Positions 44,601-52,416 are shown, numbered from the stretch's first letter. The stretch: 64,000 nucleotides of DNA from Catalinimonas alkaloidigena (GCF_900100765.1 NZ_FNFO01000004.1:186001-250000); one strand, 5' to 3'. Translations and numbers: made by a program. Notes: generated from the letters alone by a model not told the origin.

Positions 44601-44689
44601 GCCGACGACGGCACCTGCTGCGCCCAGGCGCTTGCCAGCGTGAGCCAGCTCAGCAGAAGAAAAAACGAAAATCGGCAGGGTGTTTTCAT
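41681..44689 (-). CDS. Pectinesterase with T9SS sorting domain, secreted
   Basis: A 1002-aa secreted protein. It has a signal peptide (FFLLLSWLTLASAWA, then Q). Two beta-sandwich modules of unknown role occupy ~24-390, and two fibronectin-like repeats ~395-590 (each with ARGVVWNTTGSPT or ARGLVWNTTGAPT and YYVRAYATN). The catalytic right-handed beta-helix lies at ~592-900. Its pectinesterase residues are visible: Gln in GGGQQAVALR, Gln in LGYQDTFYT, Asp in EGSVDFIFGRD, and Arg-Trp in ILGRPWQDAPRT. Residues ~922-1002 are a T9SS type A sorting domain (LEQNYPNPLRD, GVYFYTLFT). It removes methyl esters from pectin outside the cell. Confidence 0.93.
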   Translation of the reverse strand: MKTPCRFSFFLLLSWLTLASAWAQQVPSSATWPLTNPDADGTGFAPVTTGLVAATDERLSNLELNQYTGLEESQRLRIQGNEWPANQTDTIAGTYVEFAVAPNEGTTFMVDTLSLRLAARSISSMRARIFYAASPDFSEAMELMYDTGLENNYLSVDTLMTFSGAPEVQLAEGDTFYLRIYPWVDQDPDVRTGKYLLPNNVMIGGQSKALPASSTALWSFNDTQEPVTTGGMVAELPAFEGLEFYNFTELPIDGTSEQVKVISLKTPGEGEWIAEPDSVGGMYAQFAAAPKSGGTLAVEEVSFYIGGWFTSTLRATVYASTDPTFATSTLLVADSALVGNAVASWTFPVEAMVESGGQFYLRIYPYNTEAQGWAKLVALKDVTISGTVSGVTADPAAISSQPVSAISTTFATSGGNIYTDGGAPVTARGVVWNTTGSPTVDDSKTEDGTGPGTFSSQLTGLTPGTQYYVRAYATNSAGTSYGGEVSFTTLTERSVPTVTTGQISNILAEEAVGSGEVTDWGGDTITARGLVWNTTGAPTLADAYSEAGAGLGAFQSALMPLEENTDYYVRAYATNGVGTAYGDEVTFTTEAKAPDVMVTVAQDGSGDYETVQAAFDAVPDNYTGTYTIYVKPGTYKEKLILERNKVNVVLKGDDPLTTILTYDDYAGIAGGTSNSYSVAIEPDDFTAMNITFQNTVVNDGSGGGQQAVALRVNGDRQAYYNCRLLGYQDTFYTWGGRGTGRIYLKDCYVEGSVDFIFGRDIVVFDHCELHVNRNGGALTAAATEAVSKFGYVFLNNTITADSVGFDGTPITSFILGRPWQDAPRTVFVQCEEPASLSPAGWSTWNVKPALYAEYQCFGPGSDVSQRISISQQLTDEEAAQYTIANIFAQGSHPRFDRDWLPADTTVTSSKGWTQPVSSRLEQNYPNPLRDLTSIGYELLTPTPVRLVLYNTLGQPVRTLVDRRQTPGTYRVAFDGQGLSNGVYFYTLFTNEGSQTRRMLLQR

Positions 44690-44738
44690 GGGTGGTGGGG
44701 TTCGTTGAAAAATGGGTTATCGCTGGTAAAGAGCAGCC

Positions 44739-44749
44739 TACCCCATCGC
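44739..44749 (-). promoter_or_regulatory. GCGATGGGGTA element upstream of the pectinesterase gene
   Basis: On the minus strand GCGATGGGGTA (44749-44739) differs at two bases from the GCGTAGGGGTA element upstream of the TonB receptor and surface repeat genes, and its distance to the start codon (50 bp) matches theirs (47 and 49 bp). The downstream TTTCAT block is not conserved here (AGCGAT at the same spacing), so membership is less certain. Confidence 0.35.
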
Positions 44750-44822
44750 AACAACCCAACCCGCCCCTGATTTTTAAGACTTAGCAGAGAAAGTTGACAG
44801 CACGAGGCGTCAAGAAAAATCG

Positions 44823-45557
44823 TTAGCGTACAACTCGGACAATTCCCAAGTCGTCGGTGGGTCGTAAGCCGCACTGCTGTTCCAGATAAGCCCACTTCTT
44901 GGTGAACATGCTGGGTAGGTGCATGTCGTCCCGGTTGGAGAGTAAGTACGCCACCGGATCGACTTGCGGGTTGGAGGCCGCTTTGGTGTACGGTGCAAAC
45001 GTAAAAATGCCGTCGGTGCTCAGGCTGACATCTGAAAAATGCCGGAAGGAGATTACCTGCGTTTGTTGCCGGTACCAGGTGTTGAAATCGGTTCCCAGAT
45101 GGTAGCCCAAGTAATCCGGCCGGTTCTGGTGATCGTACTCCGTCAGTTGTCCGTCGATGCACACCAGCCCATCCCCCACTGTAAGCACTATGTCCTCTTC
45201 CTGCTGCTCGTCCAGCACCATGAGCAGCAACGTCGTTAGCAGTTCATCATCGCGCAGCACGAGTTGATTCGTAAGCGCCCTGAACTCCGCCAGAAGCTGC
45301 CGGAGAATTTCCCGCAGATCCACCTCAACCGAGCCGGACACCAAGGGTGCGTACAACGCTTGATAGCTTCGTTCCAACACAATTTTCCGCAACAGCTTGC
45401 CCACCAGCGTCGCTGCAAAGTAGCTGTCGGTTCCCATCGTGCAACCGTCCATCACCGCCCCTACCAACCGGTGCGTGCTCAACGGTGCTGTCAGTACATA
45501 ATCCTCACAGTGGTTAACGTGGTGCTCGCCAATGCGCAACAATTGATACGTGTTCAT
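44823..45557 (-). CDS. PP2C-like phosphatase-domain protein
   Basis: A 244-aa cytoplasmic protein without signal or membrane helix. It shows the outline of the PP2C fold: an N-terminal start with HCEDYVL, VGAVMDGCTMGTDSYFAAT in place of the usual DG-GG motif, a central DIVLTVGDGLVCIDGQL and SLSTDGIFTF, and the final DDLGIVRVV. Key acidic residues seem present, though the second motif has Cys instead of Gly. A Ser/Thr phosphatase or regulatory pseudophosphatase are both possible. It stands alone between the pectinesterase and permease genes. Confidence 0.65.
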   Translation of the reverse strand: MNTYQLLRIGEHHVNHCEDYVLTAPLSTHRLVGAVMDGCTMGTDSYFAATLVGKLLRKIVLERSYQALYAPLVSGSVEVDLREILRQLLAEFRALTNQLVLRDDELLTTLLLMVLDEQQEEDIVLTVGDGLVCIDGQLTEYDHQNRPDYLGYHLGTDFNTWYRQQTQVISFRHFSDVSLSTDGIFTFAPYTKAASNPQVDPVAYLLSNRDDMHLPSMFTKKWAYLEQQCGLRPTDDLGIVRVVR

Positions 45558-45619
45558 GCATCGGCAAAATAAACTCTTCTTGTATTTCTCCCGATGGTCG
45601 AACTACCTAAGTTACCTCG

Positions 45620-47317
45620 TTACTCTTTCAGTTTGCTGTGGGAGCGGCTGTAGGTGAAGTACACAACGAGGCCCAACACCAGCCAGATCAGGAACCGGAT
45701 CCAGTTGGTCGCGCCCAGTTCAGACATCAGGTACAGGCAACTCAGGAGCCCCAGTACCGGAATCAGCGAGAGGTTGAGCCGGTACGCGAGCACGGCCACC
45801 CAAATCGCCACCCCCAGAAACAGTAGGAACGGCCATTCGTCCTCGTGCCGGAGGGCGGTAATCGTCCAGGATTCAGGGCTCAGGACGAAACTGCCAATCA
45901 GCATCACCGCCAGTAGCACTGGCACCCAATACTTGCCGTTGACGTACGGTACGCGAAAACGACCGTCGGCCGGGAGCGGTTCGGCGGGCTGGCCCTGCTG
46001 TTGCACCAGCAGGCCGCCGCAGACCAGCACAAACGCGAACAACGTACCGATGCTCGTCAGGTCGGTCACTTCCGTCAGGTTCATGAACAGCGCCGGAATG
46101 GCCACCACAAAGCCCGTCACCACGGTCGCGAACGAAGGCGTCTGGAACCGGGGATGGATGCGCGAAAACGCCGGGGGCAGCAGGCCGTCGCGGCTCATGT
46201 TCATCCAGATGCGGGGCTGTCCCATCTGAAACACCAGCAGCACGCTGGCCATCGCGATGAGGGCCGTAAACGCGACGATGCCACCGATCCAGTGCAGACC
46301 AACGCGCTGAAATACAAACGCCAGCGGATCGCCGACGCGCAGGCTTTTGTACGATACCATGCCGGTCAGCACCAGCGTAATCAGCACGTAGAGGATGGTA
46401 CAGATGATGAGCGAATAGATGATGGCGCGGGGCAAATCGCGCCGCGGATTGCGGGCCTCTTCGGCTGTGGTCGACAGGGCATCGAACCCGATGTAGGCAA
46501 AAAACACAGCCGAGACGCCTTTCATCACGCCCCCGAATCCTTCCGGATCGAACGGATTCCAGTTGGCCGGATGGACGTAAAACGCCCCGATCAGAATCAC
46601 CGCCAGCACAACCAGCACTTTGATGCCCACCATCACGTTGTTGATGGTTTTCGACTCCCGCACGCCGATGTACACCACCGCCGTAATCAAGGCCACAATG
46701 ACCAGCGCTGGCAGGTCGACGATCAGCCGCAGGCTTCCCAGCTGGGGGGCGGTCGACCAGGCGGCCGCTGCTTCCTGCAACAAAGGTGTCGTCGCCTCAC
46801 CCCCGCGTTGCACCGCTTCGTAGCCCCGGAACGCGCTGAAAAAATCCATCGTCAGGTACGCGGGCAGGTGAATGTTCAGTCCCCGCAGAAACGCCGTGAA
46901 GTAGTCGGACCACGAGATGGCGACCGCAATGTTGCCGATGGCGTATTCCAGCAGCAGGTCCCAGCCGATGATCCAGGCCAGGAGTTCGCCGAACGATACG
47001 TAGGCGTATGTATAGGCGCTGCCTGAAATGGGTACGGACGATGCAAATTCGGCGTAACACAGGGCGGAGAAGCCACACGCCACGGCTGTGAACACGAACA
47101 AAAGCGACACGGCCGGCCCGCCGTCGGCGGCAGCGTTGCCGATCGTACTGAAAATGCCGGCACCGACGATGGCGGCGATGCCCAGAGCCGTCAGGTCGCG
47201 CACGGTGAGCACCCGGCGCAGTTGCGGGGCCGGCGGTTCGGTTCCTTCCACCAGTTCGTCGGTCGAAGGCAGCATGTCCACGGATTTTCGGCGTTGAAAA
47301 AGCGGATGTTGTAGCAT
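45620..47317 (-). CDS. APC-family amino-acid permease
   Basis: A 565-aa protein with about 12-14 membrane helices. The first helix has the APC motif LGIAAIVGAGIFSTIGNAAADGGPAVSLLFVF. Further conserved segments are ISGSAYTYAYVSFGELLAWIIGWDLLLEYAIGN and FFAYIGFDALSTTAEEARNPRRDLPRAI. Size and sequence resemble the cationic amino-acid transporter branch. The C-terminal helices extend past the usual APC core. An alternative start at 47275 exists. It lies 15 bp downstream of the VIT1/CCC1 gene, so the two may be co-transcribed. Confidence 0.9.
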   Translation of the reverse strand: MLQHPLFQRRKSVDMLPSTDELVEGTEPPAPQLRRVLTVRDLTALGIAAIVGAGIFSTIGNAAADGGPAVSLLFVFTAVACGFSALCYAEFASSVPISGSAYTYAYVSFGELLAWIIGWDLLLEYAIGNIAVAISWSDYFTAFLRGLNIHLPAYLTMDFFSAFRGYEAVQRGGEATTPLLQEAAAAWSTAPQLGSLRLIVDLPALVIVALITAVVYIGVRESKTINNVMVGIKVLVVLAVILIGAFYVHPANWNPFDPEGFGGVMKGVSAVFFAYIGFDALSTTAEEARNPRRDLPRAIIYSLIICTILYVLITLVLTGMVSYKSLRVGDPLAFVFQRVGLHWIGGIVAFTALIAMASVLLVFQMGQPRIWMNMSRDGLLPPAFSRIHPRFQTPSFATVVTGFVVAIPALFMNLTEVTDLTSIGTLFAFVLVCGGLLVQQQGQPAEPLPADGRFRVPYVNGKYWVPVLLAVMLIGSFVLSPESWTITALRHEDEWPFLLFLGVAIWVAVLAYRLNLSLIPVLGLLSCLYLMSELGATNWIRFLIWLVLGLVVYFTYSRSHSKLKE

Positions 47318-47331
47318 AAAATAAGATGATA

Positions 47332-48027
47332 TCAGGCAATGAAGCGAGCAATCCCAAACGCAGCGGCGGCGGCCAGTCCCCCCACCACGACGGTTTGCAG
47401 CGCACTACGCCACGCCCGGGTCCCCGTAAAGAGGCCTTTGATGTACCCAAAGACCCCGAGGGCCAGCAGCGTTGCGACCACCGACCAGACCAGCGCCTCC
47501 AGAATGGGAATCGCAAAAAAATAAGGGCTGAGCGGAATCAGGCCTCCGGCAATGTACGCCCCTGCAATGGTCAAGGCGCTTTTTAAAGCACGACGCGGAT
47601 CAGGTTCTTCCAGTCCCAACTCAAAACGCATCATAAAGTCAATCCAGGCCTCCGGCCGTTGACGCAGCGCCTTCGCTATCGCCCTCCCCTCCGGTTCTGC
47701 AAGGCCGTAGTTTTTCAAGACGTCTACGACTTCCTGCTCTTCGCGTTCGGGCATGCGCTCTACTTCGCTCTGTTCACGGCGACGCTCACTGAAGAAGTGC
47801 TCCCGGTCGCTGTTGGCCGCCAGGTAACCGCCCAGCCCCATCGCGATGGAGCCGGCTGCAATTTCGGCCAGACCCGCCGTCAGTATCAGGTCGGTCTGCG
47901 CTACTGCTCCGGCCAGTCCGGCCGCCAGCGCAAACGGCACCGTCAGCCCGTCGGACATACCGATCACCACATCGCGCACCGTTCCGGAGGCCGTGAAATG
48001 CTTTTCTACATGAGGGGTCTGAGGCAT
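47332..48027 (-). CDS. VIT1/CCC1-family Fe2+/Mn2+ transporter
   Basis: The ATG at 48027 gives 231 aa (a TTG at 48042 is an alternative). Membrane helices enclose the family motifs RDVVIGMSDGLTVPFALAAGLAGA and IAAGSIAMGLGGYLAANSDREHF. The Glu-rich loop ERRREQSEVERMPEREEQEVVDVL forms the cytoplasmic metal-binding helices. Family members export iron or manganese from the cytoplasm. A dps gene lies divergently upstream, consistent with iron handling. Confidence 0.9.
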   Translation of the reverse strand: MPQTPHVEKHFTASGTVRDVVIGMSDGLTVPFALAAGLAGAVAQTDLILTAGLAEIAAGSIAMGLGGYLAANSDREHFFSERRREQSEVERMPEREEQEVVDVLKNYGLAEPEGRAIAKALRQRPEAWIDFMMRFELGLEEPDPRRALKSALTIAGAYIAGGLIPLSPYFFAIPILEALVWSVVATLLALGVFGYIKGLFTGTRAWRSALQTVVVGGLAAAAAFGIARFIA

Positions 48028-48254
48028 AGGCAGTGCTGGCAAACGCTACCACCTAAAGTAGAGAGGAAACTTCAGAGATACGCCGTTTCAAAAATTTTAA
48101 GCTGTTTTTAATTAACTCCCCCAGCAGCGCCCTCGTAACCTCTACTAACGTAACTTCTTTTTGGTGAGGAGTTTAGCGGCCTGACTTCCTGGAATGTGTC
48201 TTTTTCCCTCAGCCGACCGTTGGCTCCCCTTCTTCCACCCTTAGATTCCCACGT

Positions 48255-48815
48255 ATAGCTACGAAAACAAAATCTGCTGCGGCACAAAACGGCCAGTCCA
48301 TCGCCCATGCCGAAGGCTATCCGACTCCCGCGGCGCTGGCAACACCCACCGACCTGCACGACGACGAAGTGCAGGCCGTGGTCCAAGCGGTCAATCCGAT
48401 CATTGCCGATGCTTTCGCACTTTACCTTAAAACCAAGAATTTCCACTGGCACCTGTCCGGGCCGCACTTCCGCGACTACCACCTGCTGTTCGACGAGCAG
48501 GCCGAGGCCATCCTGGACTCCATCGATCCGCTGGCCGAGCGCATCCGCCGCATCGGGGGAACCACGCTGCGGAGCATTTCGCACGTGCATCAGCTCCAGA
48601 CCATCACCGACAACAATGAAGCATTTGTCAAACCGCTCGACATGGTGAAAGAGCTGCTGAGCGGCAACCGGCACATCGCACGGCAGATGCGCGAGGCGAT
48701 GGAGTTGTGTGATGCCAAGCGCGATCACCCGACCAGCAACTTGTTGCAGGAAGTACTCGATGCCACCGAACGGCGCATCTGGTTCCTGTTCGAGATTACG
48801 CAACAAACACAGTAA
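48255..48815 (+). CDS. dps: Dps-family ferritin-like DNA-protection protein; probable ATA start
   Basis: From GTG 48369 the frame gives 148 aa with the Dps core: ALYLKTKNFHWHLSGPHFRDYHLLFDEQAEAI carries the ferroxidase His, Asp and Glu residues, followed by AERIRRIGGTTLRSI. The frame is open upstream to 48177, and the residues from 48255 (ATA, then ATKTKSAAAQNGQSIAHAEG) read like a natural Dps N-terminal tail. No ATG, GTG or TTG lies in frame between 48177 and 48369. I therefore annotate from the ATA codon (186 aa), with GTG 48369 as the alternative that would trim the first helix. Role: iron storage and DNA protection. Confidence 0.75.
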   Translation: MATKTKSAAAQNGQSIAHAEGYPTPAALATPTDLHDDEVQAVVQAVNPIIADAFALYLKTKNFHWHLSGPHFRDYHLLFDEQAEAILDSIDPLAERIRRIGGTTLRSISHVHQLQTITDNNEAFVKPLDMVKELLSGNRHIARQMREAMELCDAKRDHPTSNLLQEVLDATERRIWFLFEITQQTQ

Positions 48816-48943
48816 CCCCGCCGACGGCGTCTGGCTACGCCGTGGCGCGCTATACACTTTTTTCGGCCGGGTGAGTCTCTTCTGAAAACGGCCCACCGAG
48901 GCCCCATTTTAATTTTTTCGCTTTATCACTTTTTGATCTGATC

Positions 48944-48991
48944 ATGAACCAAACAGTCAGTGATTTTATCCTCAAGCGCATGCGTGGCTAA
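48944..48991 (+). pseudogene. 5' stump of a thiamine-diphosphate-dependent enzyme gene
   Basis: ATG 48944 reads MNQTVSDFILKRMRG then TAA. The first 13 residues closely resemble the start of thiamine-diphosphate-requiring enzymes of the acetolactate synthase/pyruvate oxidase type, which begin with a (T)VSDFIL-RL-type helix before the GYPGD segment. Nothing that follows continues that family. A deletion that left only the first codons is the simplest reading, but chance similarity of a 15-codon frame cannot be excluded. Confidence 0.35.
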
Positions 48992-49022
48992 TCCTCCTTG
49001 TTGTACGCGTTTAGTGGAGAGG

Positions 49023-50051
49023 CTACTGGTTCAACGTCACGACCACTTTGCCGACGGTGTTACCGCGCTGAAAACGGCGGAGGGCGTCCGGTAATTCGGC
49101 AAACGGAAAAACTTGTCCGACATGCGGCGGCGCGAGCTGGAGCGCCTGCAGGCCGTCGAGCATCTGGTGCATCAGGTCCGTTTGTTCGTAGAGAAAAATG
49201 AGGTTGAAGCCCATCAGCGACTTGTTCTGCGAAGGCAAACGCAGAGGATCGATCTTGGGACGGCGCAGGAATTTCCAGAGCAGTTGCGGGTAATTGGGCC
49301 GGTCGCTATGCGACGTGAAACTGGCCGATCCGTAGGCCACCATGCGGCCCATCGGGGCCAGGACGTCCCAGCCCTGCCGGAGAATCGTCCCGCCGATGCA
49401 CTCCATGATCAGCAGCAACGGACGTCCGTCCAGCGCCTCGACCAGTCGTTCCCGGAAGTCACTGCCCCGCAGGATGATCGCGTCGTACCGTTCCTGTTCC
49501 CGCAGAAAATCCACTTTGTGCGGTTGCCCGACGGTGCCGATCGTGTAGGCATCGTATTGTTTGCAGATCCGGTTGGCGAGGATGCCAACCCCGCCCGCCG
49601 CACTGTGGATCAGCACCGCCATGCCCCGCTGCAAATTGCCCAGTTCGGTCAGGGCGTAAAACGCGGTGAGGCCCTGCACCAGAAACCCCGCCCCTTCTTC
49701 AAAACTCCAGGCGTCCGGCAGCGGGGTCACGTACCGCCGATGGCTGTTGAGGTGCGACGCGTAGCCCCCGAATTTCGTCGCGCCCATCACCCGGTCGCCC
49801 ACGTGCCACTCCGATACGGCCTCGCCGACGGACGTCACCACGCCGGAAAATTCCAGGCCGGGGATGAACGAGCCTTTCGGGGTGGCCTTGTACAGTCCCT
49901 GAATGGCAAAAATATCGGCGAAGTTGAGGCCGATCGCCTTCACCTCCACCTGCACTTCGTCGGGTTGCGGAGGTGCCAACGCTTCGGTTCGTTGGTCCAA
50001 CTGCCGGAGCGAACCCGCTTTGGGCATACGGTATACCTGACGCTGTAGCAT
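49023..50051 (-). CDS. Zinc-type MDR oxidoreductase (quinone oxidoreductase-like)
   Basis: A 342-aa MDR-superfamily protein. The GroES-like domain has VEVKAIGLNFADIFAIQGLYKATPKGSFIPGLEFSGVV. The nucleotide-binding part has TAFYALTELGNLQRGMAVLIHSAAGGVGILANRICKQ and IGTVGQPHKVDFLREQ. It lacks the catalytic zinc Cys/His pattern of alcohol dehydrogenases and instead matches NADPH-dependent quinone reductase or synaptic-vesicle VAT-1-like proteins. The substrate is unknown. It is a single-gene unit. Confidence 0.85.
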   Translation of the reverse strand: MLQRQVYRMPKAGSLRQLDQRTEALAPPQPDEVQVEVKAIGLNFADIFAIQGLYKATPKGSFIPGLEFSGVVTSVGEAVSEWHVGDRVMGATKFGGYASHLNSHRRYVTPLPDAWSFEEGAGFLVQGLTAFYALTELGNLQRGMAVLIHSAAGGVGILANRICKQYDAYTIGTVGQPHKVDFLREQERYDAIILRGSDFRERLVEALDGRPLLLIMECIGGTILRQGWDVLAPMGRMVAYGSASFTSHSDRPNYPQLLWKFLRRPKIDPLRLPSQNKSLMGFNLIFLYEQTDLMHQMLDGLQALQLAPPHVGQVFPFAELPDALRRFQRGNTVGKVVVTLNQ

Positions 50052-50164
50052 AGACGATCTGTATCAGATTAATTCTTTCGTATGACAGAACGTGTCGGTA
50101 AGCAGTGGGTTACTACATGAGCCTGCCCAAGCCTGAATCAACCCGGTAGATTAGGAGACACCTG

Positions 50165-50509
50165 TCAAAAAGAACGGTATCGTTTCCATAGAGTAAGTAC
50201 GCGCTCCAAAAGGGAGATCGTCAGAAGCACAAAAACAACTTGAAACCAACGTACCAGTTGATCTATCGGAAGGTTTCCTACTTTCGTAAGCATCTCCGGA
50301 AGTGTCAGGCTCAGGAAAACCCCGAGGACCGTTCCCAGAGCAAAAAACAGCATAGATAGATGGATATTCCGGCGGACGCCTTTCTTCAATTCGGTCTCAA
50401 TTGCGATTCGCTGCAGGACCCGGTCTTCGAAATCAGAGAAGGGGAGTTGCAGTTTGCTCTTTCGCAACAGGGTGGCTAGCGTTTCGTCAGGAGGGGAAGA
50501 TGAGGACAT
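50165..50509 (-). CDS. Small membrane protein of an ECF sigma module
   Basis: A 114-aa protein with a soluble N-terminus (TLATLLRKSKLQLPFSDFEDRVLQRIAIE) and two membrane helices (HLSMLFFALGTVLGVFLSLTL and VRWFQVVFVLLTISLLERVL). It lies 11 bp after the sigma factor gene. Position and topology suggest an anti-sigma or signal-sensing partner, but it has no zinc-binding motif and no recognised domain. Confidence 0.6.
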   Translation of the reverse strand: MSSSSPPDETLATLLRKSKLQLPFSDFEDRVLQRIAIETELKKGVRRNIHLSMLFFALGTVLGVFLSLTLPEMLTKVGNLPIDQLVRWFQVVFVLLTISLLERVLTLWKRYRSF

Positions 50510-50520
50510 CGGAAATTAGA

Positions 50521-51063
50521 TTAGGTTGCGTTCAGTAGTTCTTTGCAAGCGACCAGCATGCTCTTACGCGCTCGGAATAAAGTCACTTTTACTTTGGCTT
50601 CGGTCCATCCGGTGATGGCGCTTACTTCTTTGACACTTTCTTCTTCCAGGTAGAAGAGCCTTAACACCAGGCTCTCGTTGGGTGAAAGTTTCCGAAGGGC
50701 TTCGTTGATCAAATGGGTTTGCTCCTCTTCCTGAGGTGACAGCAAAATGCTTTCGTCGACCCATTCCGCTTTAGAGTCATCTACAAACGAGATGCTTTCC
50801 CACTTTTGAATCTGTTTCAATCGCTTGAAGGCTTCATTGGTAACAATCCGGTACAACCAGGTGCTGAATTTTGACCGGCGATGAAACGACCGGATGCCTT
50901 TAAACGCCTTTATAAAAGACTCTTGCACCACTTCTTCTGCCTCAAATTCATCTTTGACAACCGACATGGCAATGGAAAAGGCCATGTCTTTGTACTGCGT
51001 GATGAAATAGCGAAAGGCATGGGTATCTCCCTCCAGTACTTTGTCAAGATAGAGGTCATCCAT
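50521..51063 (-). CDS. ECF-type RNA polymerase sigma factor
   Basis: A 180-aa sigma-70-family protein. Region 2 is FRYFITQYKDMAFSIAMSVVKDEFEAEEVVQESFIKAFKGI with KFSTWLYRIVTNEAFKRLKQ. Region 4 is LSPNESLVLRLFYLEEESVKEVSAITGWTEAKVKVTLFRARKSM. It lies between two small membrane-protein genes in one tight minus-strand unit (3 bp and 11 bp spacings). The base composition is lower in GC than the flanking genes. Confidence 0.93.
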   Translation of the reverse strand: MDDLYLDKVLEGDTHAFRYFITQYKDMAFSIAMSVVKDEFEAEEVVQESFIKAFKGIRSFHRRSKFSTWLYRIVTNEAFKRLKQIQKWESISFVDDSKAEWVDESILLSPQEEEQTHLINEALRKLSPNESLVLRLFYLEEESVKEVSAITGWTEAKVKVTLFRARKSMLVACKELLNAT

Positions 51064-51066
51064 ACC

Positions 51067-51426
51067 TCAGCTATGGTTTTTCTCTCTATCCACATAATGG
51101 GCCACAATCATGGAAGCCCCGACACAGGCAAACAAGACAAACAGGTAAGGGGGTTCATCAATCACATCCATGCGGATTAAGATTGCCTGTAGCCCAAAAC
51201 CTACGCTCAGCCCGATGGTTACAATGCCGGCACGAAGCCAAGGAAACGTGAAAGGTCGCCTGTCATTCAAATACAAGTTCATGTCGACACCTTTCTCCAA
51301 GAGGACAAGCCGCTCCTTCGCTTTAGCGCGATGATAGAAATAAAAAGCCAAGAAAATGCAAGTAATGAGGACTATGACGAAGACGGTTAACAGAATGAAG
51401 GGAAGATACTCGTAGGCAATATTCAT
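51067..51426 (-). CDS. Small membrane protein (DUF6249-like)
   Basis: A 119-aa protein with three predicted membrane helices: LLTVFVIVLITCIFLAFYFYH, LRAGIVTIGLSVGFGLQAILI, and PPYLFVLFACVGASMIVAHYV. Between the first two is a soluble loop with RLVLLEKGVDMNLYLND, the pattern seen in DUF6249 proteins encoded with ECF sigma factors in Bacteroidota. It ends 3 bp before the sigma gene and is the first gene of the three-gene unit. Confidence 0.65.
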   Translation of the reverse strand: MNIAYEYLPFILLTVFVIVLITCIFLAFYFYHRAKAKERLVLLEKGVDMNLYLNDRRPFTFPWLRAGIVTIGLSVGFGLQAILIRMDVIDEPPYLFVLFACVGASMIVAHYVDREKNHS

Positions 51427-51510
51427 AACGATTCTTTGATTTTCTATCGGTTGGATCAGCCAGCACCCGCATTGGTTACAAACTCAAAAAAATAATTTCA
51501 ATTTGCCCCT

Positions 51511-52416
51511 ATGCACGATTTCCGTTTGCGCGTCTTCTACAGTGTCGCGACGCACCTGAACTTTACCAAGGCGGCGGGTGAGTTGTTCATCAGCCAGCCC
51601 GCCGTGACGCAGCACATCAAAGAACTGGAAAAGCAGTACGAACTGCGGCTCTTTGAGCGGCGGGGGAACCGGATTTCGCTGACGCCCGGCGGCGAACGCT
51701 TGCTGGAATACGCGGAAGAGGTGCTGTCGCTGCACCGCAAATTGGAAAACGACCTGCAAACCCAGTCCCAGCAGCGGTGGCGAGGGGCGCTGCGCATCGG
51801 GGCCAGTACCACGATTGCGCAGTACGTGCTCCCCGCCGTGATGGCCAGTTTTTACGACCGCCATACGGACGTCAACTTTTCGTTGTTGAGTGCGAACACG
51901 ACGCAGATTGCGGACGCGCTGCTGAAAGGACGCATCGACCTGGGGCTGGTGGAAGGACCGGTGGCCAGCCGCGACCTGAAACAGGAATGGCTGCTGGACG
52001 ATGAACTGGTGGTGGTGGCGGCCAGCAAGAGCGAGTGGGCCCGTCAGCCCCGCCTGACGCTGGCCGAACTGCCCCGGTTGCCGTGGGTGATGCGCGAAGA
52101 AGGGTCCGGCACCCGTTCGGTGGTGGAACAGGCGTTTACCGACGTCGGCATTGCGCCCGAGGCGCTGCAGGTGGTGATGTCGCTCGGCAGCACCGAAGCC
52201 ATCAAATCGTTTTTAGCGGCCGGGGTGGGGGTCAGTGTCCTCTCCCGCCGATGCTTGCGGCACGAGCTGGCGCTTGGCATTTTGCAGGTGTTGTCCATCC
52301 CGCAGTTTCAGCCGCACCGTTCGTTCAGCTTTTTGTACCTGCAAGGCCCGACGCCGACCGGATTGGCCGGCGAATTTCTGCGATTCACACGACGAATGCT
52401 GCAACAAGCAGATTAA
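51511..52416 (+). CDS. LysR-family transcriptional regulator (YeiE/CysL-like)
   Basis: A 301-aa regulator. The N-terminal helix-turn-helix is RLRVFYSVATHLNFTKAAGELFISQPAVTQHIKELEKQYELRLFER, followed by a PBP2-type co-inducer domain (LRIGASTTIAQYVLPAVM, RIDLGLVEGPV, LPWVMREEGSGTRSVVEQ). It lies 98 bp upstream of a YeiH-family transporter, the arrangement of YeiE-YeiH pairs. An inverted repeat with LysR-type symmetry lies in the gap between the two genes. Confidence 0.9.
   Translation: MHDFRLRVFYSVATHLNFTKAAGELFISQPAVTQHIKELEKQYELRLFERRGNRISLTPGGERLLEYAEEVLSLHRKLENDLQTQSQQRWRGALRIGASTTIAQYVLPAVMASFYDRHTDVNFSLLSANTTQIADALLKGRIDLGLVEGPVASRDLKQEWLLDDELVVVAASKSEWARQPRLTLAELPRLPWVMREEGSGTRSVVEQAFTDVGIAPEALQVVMSLGSTEAIKSFLAAGVGVSVLSRRCLRHELALGILQVLSIPQFQPHRSFSFLYLQGPTPTGLAGEFLRFTRRMLQQAD

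Noticed and set aside
48823-48850. ACGGCGT/ACGCCGT hairpin after dps
   Set aside because: The stem is 7 bp and is not followed directly by a T-run, so I do not call it a terminator.
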